DNA from: Candidatus Gastranaerophilales bacterium
Lineage (GTDB): Bacteria > Cyanobacteriota > Vampirovibrionia > Gastranaerophilales > Gastranaerophilaceae
Assembly: GCA_944323995.1 (NCBI GenBank)
Contig: CALUUN010000011.1
Span: 1-43,961, forward strand
Direction of reading: 5' to 3'
Length of the DNA stretch: 43,961 bases
A program made the position numbers and the translations under genes. This document shows, one piece after another, positions 8,387-16,583 of this stretch. Position 1 is the stretch's first letter; every line of letters begins with the position of its first letter. The notes under the pieces are model-generated. The model had not been told where the DNA came from. It searched no databases and saw only the letters and a program-made list of their open reading frames with translations.

Positions 8387-8407
8387 GCGGTGTGCTTAGC
8401 TGAATAG
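8276..8407 (+). other. candidate diversity-generating variable region 2
   Basis: The segment is GC-rich (about 59% over 8281-8383, counted by hand) in an AT-rich gene. Of 28 codons after the SSEE motif, 22 are NNC (AAC, AGC, TCC, TAC, TGC, ACC, ATC), nearly all obtainable from AAC by changing only the adenines. It contains the in-frame TAG at 8384. See region 955-1101 for the paired copy. Confidence 0.5.
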
Positions 8408-8440
8408 CGTGAGTATTGCAAGGCTGGAAAATATATGTTT

Positions 8441-8480
8441 AAAAAGCGGTATTTGTAACTTTCCACAAGTACCGCTTTTT
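8441..8480 (+). terminator. rho-independent terminator after prepilin copy 2
   Basis: AAAAAGCGGTATTTGT pairs with ACAAGTACCGCTTTTT across an 8-nt loop. It is homologous to 1138-1175. Confidence 0.8.
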
Positions 8481-8484
8481 AACA

Positions 8485-8951
8485 ATAGAACAGCCTCTCC
8501 CCTTGTGGGAGAGGCAGAATTTCAACACGAAGAACGAGTGTTAGAAATTCAGGTGAGGGGTAATTTGAGAACTTTATGCATATTGACCCCTCACCCGCAT
8601 TTGTAGTTCACTGCGTTCACACAACTGCGGCCTCTCACCTTCACTTCGTTACGGAAGCAGGCTCACACAACTCGTTCCTCGTTGGTTCGCTTTGCTCCTC
8701 AAGGGGCGAGGCTATTTTGCTGTTGGTTCACTTTGCTCCTCAAGGGTGGGAGGGAGTTTCAGGCACATTATTGCGACGACAATGCGTTTACTACGTCGGA
8801 CTTGCGTCTGTATCGGATTATTCGGGGTGCCGGCGGAGTAACGTCCGACCGGCACCTTACGGGCTGGGTTCGCTTCGCTCACACGGCGCCCTACCGAAAA
8901 TCCGCCTCGTAATGGCATATTATTGAGCGGAGCAAATCCAAGACACGACTT
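8485..8951. repeat. nested inverted-repeat element, copy 2 (longer, rearranged)
   Basis: It starts like copy 1 (hairpin GCCTCTCCC/GGGAGAGGC at 8493-8515, then the GAATTTC and GGTGAGGGGT pairs). Its right hairpin is degraded, and it carries extra material: two direct copies of a TTTGCTCCTCAAGGG-type unit, a GTCGGAC...GTCCGAC pair and a GGTGCCGG...CCGGCACC pair. It ends at the same GACACGACTTA string as copy 1, ten bases before the stop codon of the next, convergent gene. No gene is called in this 554-base gap. Confidence 0.6.
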
Positions 8952-8961
8952 AACAACTTTT

Positions 8962-10044
8962 TTATTTCGTTTCAATAAAATTAGTATTCGGGATATATTC
9001 GGATTTATGGCCGCTCAATTCAATTTTATTAATTATATTAGCGCGTTTTTTGCGGAAAAGCATGTCGACAAAGGCTTCCAAACGTGTTATGAAGCCGGCT
9101 TCGCCCGTGTGTTCATCTATTGTTAAATTCAAGAGCGGTTTGTTAAATCTTTTTGCTTTTCTCGTGATACGTTCAACCATCAGCGAATCAGGCCCGCAGC
9201 CGAAGGCAGTGAGAGTTATTACGCCGTCTATTTTGTTGTCTTTAAGATAGTGGCCTGCGCTTCCTGTCATGTCGTATTCGTTTGCCCAGTATTGCTCATT
9301 GCCCAAAGAGGCAATACCGTCGTCAAGCTGTTCGTTTGAAAGCTGAAGCGAGGTGTAAACTTTTACGTCCATTGCCTCAAGTTTATCAAATATCTTCATG
9401 CAGGTTCTGTCATCGTAAATATTGTATCCGTGCGATACAAGTGCAATTGAAATCGGGTATTCTTTTGTTTGATTTTCAATGAAAACTTTGCCTTGCAGGG
9501 CGTAGTTTATGGCTTTTTTATAGCTCATGCCGGATTTAGCCATTATATGGAAGTTGTTATAGCATCTCCAGCCGGCTTTTGAGGCTTTTTTGATAACTTT
9601 TTCGTCCGTAATCCCGAACGGTGCAGCCATTTCAGTCAGAAATTCATACAGCCCGTGATTTTTTTCCGATTTGTCGAGCGTTGCCTCAACCATTGTAAAA
9701 TCACGTTTAACAACGTTTCTTACAAGATCCGGCAGCCCTCTGATTTTTGAACAGTTATAAATTTTCGGCGCTATTGACTGGATTGACGGTACAAGAATCT
9801 TGTCCACGCCTTTGTCAATCAAGTTTAATATATGTCCGATGTAAACCTTAATCGGCAGGCAGGTTTCCGTTACAACAAGCGCAGAACCGTTTGACATTGT
9901 CTGCTTTGTTGTTATGTCAGATAAAACTATTTTTATCCCGAGATCGGTAAAAAATCCGTAATAAAAAGGGTAATTGTTATAAAAAGACATCGCCCGCGGA
10001 ATGCCTATTACTTTTTCTGTTTTTGTTTCGTTTGTCATGTTCAT
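8962..10044 (-). CDS. DUF2229-type / 2-hydroxyacyl-CoA dehydratase-related protein
   Basis: The 360-residue protein opens with the IGIPRAMSFYNNYPF pattern of the DUF2229 family, which is related to activases and D-components of 2-hydroxyacyl-CoA dehydratases. Conserved cysteines are C62 (TETCLPIK), C98 (YNCSKIRG), C161 and the one in FGCGPDS, consistent with iron-sulfur cluster binding. In other bacteria this module often sits with or is fused to an ATP-dependent activase; no activase lies next to it here. An ATG two codons in (10038) is an alternative start. The exact reaction is unknown; the family call is solid. It is convergent with the repeat block of prepilin copy 2. Confidence 0.8.
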   Translation of the reverse strand: MNMTNETKTEKVIGIPRAMSFYNNYPFYYGFFTDLGIKIVLSDITTKQTMSNGSALVVTETCLPIKVYIGHILNLIDKGVDKILVPSIQSIAPKIYNCSKIRGLPDLVRNVVKRDFTMVEATLDKSEKNHGLYEFLTEMAAPFGITDEKVIKKASKAGWRCYNNFHIMAKSGMSYKKAINYALQGKVFIENQTKEYPISIALVSHGYNIYDDRTCMKIFDKLEAMDVKVYTSLQLSNEQLDDGIASLGNEQYWANEYDMTGSAGHYLKDNKIDGVITLTAFGCGPDSLMVERITRKAKRFNKPLLNLTIDEHTGEAGFITRLEAFVDMLFRKKRANIINKIELSGHKSEYIPNTNFIETK

Positions 10045-10143
10045 ATCCCGATTAAAATTTCTACTACTTTTATAATACTACAACTTTTAATTATTTGACA
10101 GATAAAAATATAAAATTTAACAATTTTGTTGTATTATTTTGGT

Positions 10144-10869
10144 ATGCCACACTTTTTTATTTCGTCAAAAGATGTTAATAACGGCCGCGTTGCAATATCC
10201 GATAAAGAAAATTACCGGCATATTGCAAAATCTTTGCGCATAAGAAAAGGTGAAAAACTGCTTTTAATTGACGAAAACAAAATTCAGTACGAAACTGTTG
10301 TCGAAAACGTTACAACTGATGAGGTGCTGGTAAAAATTGAAAATAGTTATAAATCTGATAGAAGCCTTGATTTCGGATTATATCTTGCGCAAAGTCCGCT
10401 CAGAAGTGATGCGCAATCCTTTGTTGTCGAAAAAGCTGCAGAACTTGGCGTCAAAGGACTTTATCCCGTTCATACTGATAATTGTGCTCTCAGTCCTGAA
10501 ATTATTAAAAAGAAAATAGATAAGTGGCAAAAAATTATGTACGAAGCCTCAAAACAGTGCGAACGCGCGGATGTTCCGGTCTGCTTTCAGCCGGAAACTC
10601 TTGAAAACCTTATTGAAAAATTCAGCCGCGTAATCGTATTTTGCGAGCGTATTGCAGAAAAAACTTTGAAAGATATCAAGCCGATTAATAAAGGTGATGA
10701 GGTTCTTGTGATTATCGGCCCTGAAGGCGGATTTTCCGAGAGAGAATTTAAACTTTTTAAAGACAAAAATCTTGATATGCTTACGCTCGGCTCGTTAATT
10801 TTGAAAGCGGAAACTGCGGTTACGGTTGCACTCGGGAATATTATATATGAATTTAATTCAAACAATTAA
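10144..10869 (+). CDS. rsmE: 16S rRNA (uracil(1498)-N3)-methyltransferase
   Basis: Methylates N3 of U1498 in 16S rRNA using S-adenosylmethionine. The C-terminal SPOUT knot shows GPEGGFSERE and LGSLILKAETAV, and the N-terminus has the PUA-like HFF...H-I-x-x-x-L-R-x-x-x-G pattern. I place the start at ATG 10144 (MPHFF), because the longer frame opens with TTG at 10126; this gives 241 residues, normal for RsmE. The start of cca overlaps its end by 23 bases, so the two are probably translated from one message. Confidence 0.94.
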   Translation: MPHFFISSKDVNNGRVAISDKENYRHIAKSLRIRKGEKLLLIDENKIQYETVVENVTTDEVLVKIENSYKSDRSLDFGLYLAQSPLRSDAQSFVVEKAAELGVKGLYPVHTDNCALSPEIIKKKIDKWQKIMYEASKQCERADVPVCFQPETLENLIEKFSRVIVFCERIAEKTLKDIKPINKGDEVLVIIGPEGGFSEREFKLFKDKNLDMLTLGSLILKAETAVTVALGNIIYEFNSNN

Positions 10870-12244
10870 AAATGACAAAATTTTGAATATTATATCTGAA
10901 GAATTTGACAACGATGTTTTTGTCGTAGGCGGTGCCGTCAGAGATTTTGTGCTGAATAAATCAGTTTTGGACCGCGATTTGATTGTATGCGATTGCCATG
11001 CGAAAGATTTTGCGCTTAAACTTGCGGATAGATTTGATGCAAAATTTATTCCGCTTGATGAAGAAAATAAAATATACAGGCTTGTATTTCCGGATAAAGC
11101 GAATTTTCTTGATATAACAAACCCTGTCGAAAATTCTCTCAGAGCTGATTTGCTGCGCCGTGATTTAACGATTAATGCCGTTGCGGTTAATCTTAAGTCT
11201 TTTGAAGTTGTTGACCTTGTAAACGGTCTTGAGGATTTGAAAAATAAAAAATTAAATTTAATTTCGGAAAAAAATTTCATTGATGATCCGCTAAGACTTT
11301 TGAGAGTGTTCAGATTTCACGCAAATACAGGGTTTGATATCACTCCCGAACTGTCTGCAGTCGTTAAAAAACATGCCCGATTAATTCACAAACCTGCGGT
11401 TGAGCGCGTTAATTATGAAATTATGAAAATGTTCTCGGGCGAATTTGTTCATCAATCACTTTTGCTCTGCGATGGGTGCGGACTTTTGGAAGAGTTGTTT
11501 CCGGTTGTGAAAGAATTAAAACTTGTTCCGAAAAACTCTCACCATCACCTCGACCTTTTTCACCACAGTGTTGAAACGGTCAGAAATATCACCGAAATTT
11601 ATAAAAATTCCGATAATGCGGTAAGGGAGCATCTGGAAAAAGTTGATTTCGGAGGTTTTCCGCGAATCGCGCATCTTAGGCTCGCCGGTTTTTTGCATGA
11701 TATAGGAAAGTATTCTACCTGGATGATTGAACCCGATACAGGCAGGCACAGATTTATAAAACATGATGATGCGGGCGCAAAACTTTCTCTCAAACTTTTG
11801 AAAGATTTGCATTTTTCAAACAAGCAGATTGATTATATTTCAACTTTGATTAAATACCACATTTATCCCTCGCATGTTATGTGTTCGCCGGAAATTACCG
11901 ACAAAATTATGATGCGGTTTGTAAGACGTATGAATGACAGTGCAATTGATAATATCATTCTTGCAAAAGCTGACCGCCTCTCTGCGCGCGGCCCGCTGAT
12001 TACTGATGAAATTGTCGTGAATAATATTTCTTCGCTTTCAAAATTGCAGGATTTTTATCTCAACGTTAAAGATTCCCTTAAGCCTCTGCCCAAATTGCTT
12101 TCCGGCAACGATGTTATGCGCGAACTTAATATAAAACCGTCTCCAAAATTGGGCGAAATTATGGATGCTTTGTATGAAGCTCAACTGAATGGTGATGTCA
12201 TGACATGTGATGACGCGCTCAAATTTATTCGAAAATTCAGGTGA
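10847..12244 (+). CDS. cca: CCA-adding tRNA nucleotidyltransferase / poly(A) polymerase family, with HD domain
   Basis: Adds or repairs the 3' CCA of tRNA. The N-terminal head domain has VVGGAVRD, the catalytic pair D42/D44 in LDRDL, and RRDLTINAVA; these are class II nucleotidyltransferase hallmarks. The C-terminal half has an HD phosphohydrolase motif (GFLHDIGKY), typical of the HD-containing subgroup. ATG 10847 is preferred to the TTG at 10826, giving 465 residues. It overlaps rsmE by 23 bases. In some lineages A-adding and CC-adding are split between two such enzymes, so one activity alone is possible. Confidence 0.92.
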   Translation: MNLIQTIKNDKILNIISEEFDNDVFVVGGAVRDFVLNKSVLDRDLIVCDCHAKDFALKLADRFDAKFIPLDEENKIYRLVFPDKANFLDITNPVENSLRADLLRRDLTINAVAVNLKSFEVVDLVNGLEDLKNKKLNLISEKNFIDDPLRLLRVFRFHANTGFDITPELSAVVKKHARLIHKPAVERVNYEIMKMFSGEFVHQSLLLCDGCGLLEELFPVVKELKLVPKNSHHHLDLFHHSVETVRNITEIYKNSDNAVREHLEKVDFGGFPRIAHLRLAGFLHDIGKYSTWMIEPDTGRHRFIKHDDAGAKLSLKLLKDLHFSNKQIDYISTLIKYHIYPSHVMCSPEITDKIMMRFVRRMNDSAIDNIILAKADRLSARGPLITDEIVVNNISSLSKLQDFYLNVKDSLKPLPKLLSGNDVMRELNIKPSPKLGEIMDALYEAQLNGDVMTCDDALKFIRKFR

Positions 12245-12428
12245 TTTTTTCTTTATATTGCAAAAAATTTACAAAAATTTACAATTTTTTTTCTGAAATA
12301 AATTGTACTTTTTACATTTTTTCGTCTGTTTTTTTTATTTTTATTTTTATTTTTTATGATTTTTGTTTTTAAAAAACGTATTTTTATAAAAAAAATTAAA
12401 AATTCCTCTTTACATTAACTTAACAATC

Positions 12429-12449
12429 TTGCCTTACGGGGCAATTTTT
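12429..12449 (+). terminator. weak terminator-like hairpin in the cca downstream gap
   Basis: TTGCC, 6-base loop, GGCAA and five T. The rest of the 282-base gap 12245-12526 is very AT-rich with long T runs; I see no gene in it. Confidence 0.4.
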
Positions 12450-12480
12450 AAAATTGACCGCTTTTAATTTTAATGAACTG

Positions 12481-12495
12481 TTGTTATAATAACAA
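12481..12495. promoter_or_regulatory. extended -10 promoter inside a 15-bp palindrome
   Basis: TTGTTATAATAACAA is a perfect palindrome that contains TGTTATAAT (extended -10, TATAAT at 12485-12490), 37 bases before the start of the 518-residue gene. The overlap suggests the promoter could be covered by a dimeric regulator. Confidence 0.45.
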
Positions 12496-12526
12496 TATTA
12501 AAAGGTTAATTTCCAGACAGTAATTT

Positions 12527-14083
12527 ATGATTAACAGAATTAGCAGTGTAGAAAACAGTAAATATACCCCTAATCGGGATGTAAAACATCAACCGGCTTT
12601 CAAAGGCGTTGGCGATGTTTTGTTGCGCGGCATTCAGCTTTGCGAAGAAATGCCGATGGTTAACGTATCTGTACTGGATTTGTCAACTGCGATTATTCCG
12701 CGTACAATTATAGAAACCAAAGAATCTAATGCTTATGCCGGTATGGAAGCGTTCCGCCGTGAATCCTCAGGGTTGATTGTTAACTGTCTTTTGCCCAGCT
12801 TTATTGTTATGGGTATGGCTGCGCTTTTGCAAAAAACAGGTATGTTCAAAGATATTAAGGGTATGTCTAATGTCTGGGCAAACGAAGAATCTTTGAAAAT
12901 AGTTCAAAAATATCTTCAAAATGCAGAAGGCAAAGGTTCAATAAAACTTGAACATGCTCTGAAATCTTTCGTTAACGATTTGTCAGGTATTGACGGAAAT
13001 ACTAAAAAAGCGTTTAAAGATTTTGATTTGCAATCCGGCATAAAAGCCGCTGCAAAATCTTCCCGTCTCAAAAACGGCAAAAAACTTTTCAACAGAGGTT
13101 ATGCGGAAATTGCAGGCAAAACCCATATGACCGAACACCTTGAACTTAACGGTAAAGTTCTTTCTAAAAACCTTAAAGGATTTATGGAAGATTTCGTTTA
13201 TGTTCATAAAGCGGTTGAAAAGAACGGCATAAAAACCGCTGAAGAGTTTTCTAAATTTATTAATAAATCAGTAAAACTGGTAAACTGGAAAAGTTTTGCA
13301 GGTTTGGGTGTCATTTTGCCGCTTGCTATATCAATGCAGCCTTTGAACAGATGGCTTACCGCAAGACACTCCGGTGTAAAAGGCGCGCCTATTTACAAAG
13401 ATTTTGCACAAAATAAGGACAATCGTGAACTTTCTTCAAATGAAAAAGCTGCACTTTTAAAACAAAAATTTATATCCGTAGGTTCAATGCTTGCAGTTAT
13501 GCTTATGTCAATGGGCTTTAAACTGCCTAATAAACAGATGCTCCAATTCAAAGGAATTTTCCCGACAATGGATCAGGCAAGGTTTATTTCAACAGCAACT
13601 TTTGCAAGCCGTATGATGGCATCTGAAGATAAAAACGAACTCAGAGAAGCAACCATACGTGATATAGCAACCTTCTCAAGTCTTTACTTTTTAGGTGATT
13701 ACGCCGCAAAAGGTGTTGCTACGCTTATTGAAAAAGTAAGACCGGATGTAAAATTGTTGAACAGATTAAAAGAAACCCCGAAAGATGCAAATGCAATGAA
13801 AAAATTCTTGCACTGGGTTAAAGACGTAAGTCTGAAATCCTCGGATGAAGTTGCCGGCAAAACAGCCAAAAACTTCCGCTCCGTATGCCAGCTCGGCAAT
13901 CTGGCATTCTCATTGCTTGCCCTTGGTATATTTATCCCGCTTTATACCCGTACACAAACTAACAAAAAACGTGAAGCGGAGTTGAAAAAGCTGGCGGAAT
14001 CCGTTAGTTCTACAAACGGATTTTTGAAAGACCAAATCAAAAATAATTCACCCGCATTTAAATCTTTTTTTAGTTTACAATAG
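12527..14083 (+). CDS. unknown multi-pass membrane protein, N-terminal FxG motif (paralogue 1)
   Basis: I do not recognise this 518-residue protein. It begins with a polar, Asn-rich N-terminus ending in PAFKG (F25-G27). Hydrophobic segments follow near 83-101, 259-280, 319-337 and 455-475, with a Lys-rich tail. It is a paralogue of the next gene. Shared blocks are a PRT tripeptide near 58, RREx(S)G near 77-82, QP-x-N, G-x-x-PT-x-x-Q, and DK(N/D)ELREAT(I/V)-x-D near 368. It starts the operon, behind a palindromic promoter. It has no classical signal peptide and no catalytic motif I can name. An envelope or internal-membrane role is inference. Confidence 0.75.
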   Translation: MINRISSVENSKYTPNRDVKHQPAFKGVGDVLLRGIQLCEEMPMVNVSVLDLSTAIIPRTIIETKESNAYAGMEAFRRESSGLIVNCLLPSFIVMGMAALLQKTGMFKDIKGMSNVWANEESLKIVQKYLQNAEGKGSIKLEHALKSFVNDLSGIDGNTKKAFKDFDLQSGIKAAAKSSRLKNGKKLFNRGYAEIAGKTHMTEHLELNGKVLSKNLKGFMEDFVYVHKAVEKNGIKTAEEFSKFINKSVKLVNWKSFAGLGVILPLAISMQPLNRWLTARHSGVKGAPIYKDFAQNKDNRELSSNEKAALLKQKFISVGSMLAVMLMSMGFKLPNKQMLQFKGIFPTMDQARFISTATFASRMMASEDKNELREATIRDIATFSSLYFLGDYAAKGVATLIEKVRPDVKLLNRLKETPKDANAMKKFLHWVKDVSLKSSDEVAGKTAKNFRSVCQLGNLAFSLLALGIFIPLYTRTQTNKKREAELKKLAESVSSTNGFLKDQIKNNSPAFKSFFSLQ

Positions 14084-14092
14084 GTATAGAAC

Positions 14093-15652
14093 ATGAAAGT
14101 ACAACAAATTAATCAACAACAAAACTACAATAAGAATAATAACCGTCAAACCTTTACCGGTGCTGCGGATACAGCTGTTCAGTTATTGAGATTTCTTGAT
14201 ACGAATCAGGCATGGGGTGCAACAGCGGTAGACTTTTCGTGCATGGTTGCACCGAGAACTTTAACCGATTTTACAAGAGGTCCTGCAGCAGGTGTTGAAA
14301 CATTGCGCCGTGAGGCAAGCGGTACTGTTAACCATGCGGCCGTAGGTCTTGTATACGGGCCTCTTGCAGGTATGCTGCTTGCTGCGGCAGTAAATTCAAA
14401 ATACGGTATAAAAGCTCAAAATATTTATGCTGATTCTGATGCTGTAGATATATTGAGCAAGTTCCGCTATGATGTTTTGAAGTCAGACAGTTCGGATAAC
14501 GCAATTGATTATGCAAAACGCGTTGCCTCAAGTATTTCTTCAGGCGACGGTAAAAAATTCTTATCTGAAGATGCAGGTGAAAAATTTGCCCGAACTCTTG
14601 CTAAAGAAATTAAATCACCCGACAAAGCCAATAAAGCAATGCTTAAAAATATTGTTCTTTCCGATTTGGGCGAAGAAGCGAACATCCTTTTAAAATCGGG
14701 TGAAAAAGAGGTTAAAACTTCTCTTAACGATATTGTTGATAACATCACTTCAATGTCAAAAGCGCTGTTTAAGGATAAAGTTGTTGAATCCTTTAATCAC
14801 GCAGCAAAATTTGAAGATGTAAATTTTGTAAAAACATTAAAGAATTTCGGGCTTCGAAGATCATTGCTCGGCCTCGGAATTGCATCAGCAATTGGCTGCT
14901 GTATTCAGCCGTTTAATATTTATTTGACTAAAAAGAAAACAGGCAGCGACGGATTTGTCGGTGTAGAAGGCCGTGAAAAAGATAAATCAGCCGGATTTAT
15001 GGCTTTGAAAACTGGCGTTGCGGCCGCATTCGGTACTATGGTTTACGGCTTGATTACAAAATTCAATCCGAAAAACTTCCTGCCTAACATCCAATACAAA
15101 GGCATTACGCCGACTTTGAATCAGTTCAAACTTGTTTACGGTTTGACTATTATGTCAAGATTTTTAGCTGCCCGTGATAAAGATGAATTGCGCGAAGCAA
15201 CTGTAAAAGACACGCTCGGTTACCTGAGCTGGCTTGTATTCGGTAACTTTGTTGCAAGAGGCACATTAAAAGCTCTTGATAAAAACCTAATCGGCAAAAC
15301 AAGAGATGAAGTCCTCTACGGTGCATTGAAAAAAGCAGGTATTTCAACCGTTAAAGACGGTAAAGCATTACCGTTCAAAGAATTATTGAAATTACTGCCG
15401 AAAACCGATAAAGCTGCAAGAAAGAGTCTGCGTTACTTAAATATTGCACAGCTTGCCGGTTATGCATTCTCCGGAATCGTGCTCGGTGTCGGTGTTCCGA
15501 AATTGAATATATATATGACGAAGAAAAGTGAACAAAAACGTGCTCAACTCCGAGCAATGAATCCGGCAAACAATATGCTTAAACCCGAAAACATAGCATT
15601 TTTAAGCAGCCAGATGAGTTTCACATCAAATAAATTGCTCGGAAAAGACTAA
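14093..15652 (+). CDS. unknown multi-pass membrane protein, N-terminal FxG motif (paralogue 2)
   Basis: The 519-residue paralogue of the preceding gene lies 9 bases downstream and is probably co-transcribed. The N-terminus is Gln/Asn-rich and ends in QTFTG (F21-G23). LRREASG, QPFN, GITPTLNQ and DKDELREATVKD match the paralogue. Hydrophobic stretches lie near residues 80-102 and 258-275 and toward the C-terminus, which is basic. The stop codon overlaps the end of atpG by 4 bases tail-to-tail, with no terminator between, so read-through antisense to the ATP synthase operon is possible. Function unknown. Confidence 0.75.
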   Translation: MKVQQINQQQNYNKNNNRQTFTGAADTAVQLLRFLDTNQAWGATAVDFSCMVAPRTLTDFTRGPAAGVETLRREASGTVNHAAVGLVYGPLAGMLLAAAVNSKYGIKAQNIYADSDAVDILSKFRYDVLKSDSSDNAIDYAKRVASSISSGDGKKFLSEDAGEKFARTLAKEIKSPDKANKAMLKNIVLSDLGEEANILLKSGEKEVKTSLNDIVDNITSMSKALFKDKVVESFNHAAKFEDVNFVKTLKNFGLRRSLLGLGIASAIGCCIQPFNIYLTKKKTGSDGFVGVEGREKDKSAGFMALKTGVAAAFGTMVYGLITKFNPKNFLPNIQYKGITPTLNQFKLVYGLTIMSRFLAARDKDELREATVKDTLGYLSWLVFGNFVARGTLKALDKNLIGKTRDEVLYGALKKAGISTVKDGKALPFKELLKLLPKTDKAARKSLRYLNIAQLAGYAFSGIVLGVGVPKLNIYMTKKSEQKRAQLRAMNPANNMLKPENIAFLSSQMSFTSNKLLGKD

Positions 15653-16572
15653 TTGTTCTGTGCGTTTGCACCGGAAACAACCTCGATGAGTTCTTGAGTA
15701 ATCGCGGTTTGTCTTGTTTTGTTGTATTCAATCGACAAATCATGCAGCATTTTTTCCGCGTTGGAAGTCGCAGCAGACATTGCAGTCATTCTTGAAGCCA
15801 ATTCAGAGGCTTGAGCTTCCAACAGTGCCTGATAAATAATATTTGTAATGTATAAAGGCACAACTCGCTGCAAAATGGTTTCGGTATTCGGCTCAAATTC
15901 CATAAGAGGATCTATTTTGCGGATAGTTTCATCCGATTCCGGTTTTTGAACCGGCAGTACAACCCAGTCCTCGGTGTAATAACTCATCATATTTTTAAAC
16001 CTTGTCGTTACAATTTCAATTTTGTCTATTTGACCTTCGACAAAGTATTTTGCAATATCTTCGGTTATTATATTAGCTCCGGAAGGAGTCGGATTGTTTG
16101 CAACCCCTAAATATTCGCCGGCAATTTCACAATTAAAATCTTTGCATTTTTTCTTTAAAACCGAAAGTCCTTTTTGGCCGACAATAAAGAGCTTGCAATT
16201 TATACCGCTTTGTGAATAATTTTCAATAATTTTCACGGTTTTACGGATAATATTTGCGTTATATGCGCCGGCAAGCCCTTTGTTTGATGTCAAAACCAGA
16301 ATACCAACGGAATTTACCGGTCTTTCGGCCAGCAGACAGGGATAATTGTCTATGGCTGATTTAACTTTTACATTGCAGTCGGTAAGGCTGCCCACAGAGG
16401 TTAAAAGTTTTGCAAACATGGTGTTCAATTCAGCCGTAAACGGTCTTGATGCCTTAACTGCATTTTCGGCACGTTTTACTTTTGCCGCTGCAACCATTTT
16501 CATTGCACGGGTAATCTTTTTGGTGCTTTCAACACTCTGTATTCTGTTTTTGATATCTTTTAAGTTAGCCAT
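15649..16572 (-). CDS. atpG: ATP synthase F1 gamma subunit
   Basis: The central rotor stalk of F1, 307 residues. N-terminal MANLKDIKNRIQSVESTKKITRAMKMVAAAK and C-terminal MTAMSAATSNAEKM are the two long coiled-coil helices typical of gamma. The region where photosynthetic cyanobacterial gamma carries a ~35-residue regulatory insertion (after the RFKNMMS segment) has no such insertion; the modest extra length lies earlier, around residues 70-90. It is the last gene of the a-c-b'-b-delta-alpha-gamma operon, 11 bases after atpA. Beta and epsilon are not in the window, as in cyanobacteria where they form a separate operon. Confidence 0.97.
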   Translation of the reverse strand: MANLKDIKNRIQSVESTKKITRAMKMVAAAKVKRAENAVKASRPFTAELNTMFAKLLTSVGSLTDCNVKVKSAIDNYPCLLAERPVNSVGILVLTSNKGLAGAYNANIIRKTVKIIENYSQSGINCKLFIVGQKGLSVLKKKCKDFNCEIAGEYLGVANNPTPSGANIITEDIAKYFVEGQIDKIEIVTTRFKNMMSYYTEDWVVLPVQKPESDETIRKIDPLMEFEPNTETILQRVVPLYITNIIYQALLEAQASELASRMTAMSAATSNAEKMLHDLSIEYNKTRQTAITQELIEVVSGANAQNN

Positions 16573-16583
16573 TTTTTACCTTT

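Noticed and set aside
8409-8926. Open frames of 65-116 codons in the repeat block, and a similar one at 1247-1495
   Set aside because: They read through the inverted repeats, are present only as translations of the repeat, lack ribosome-binding sites, and overlap each other in several frames.
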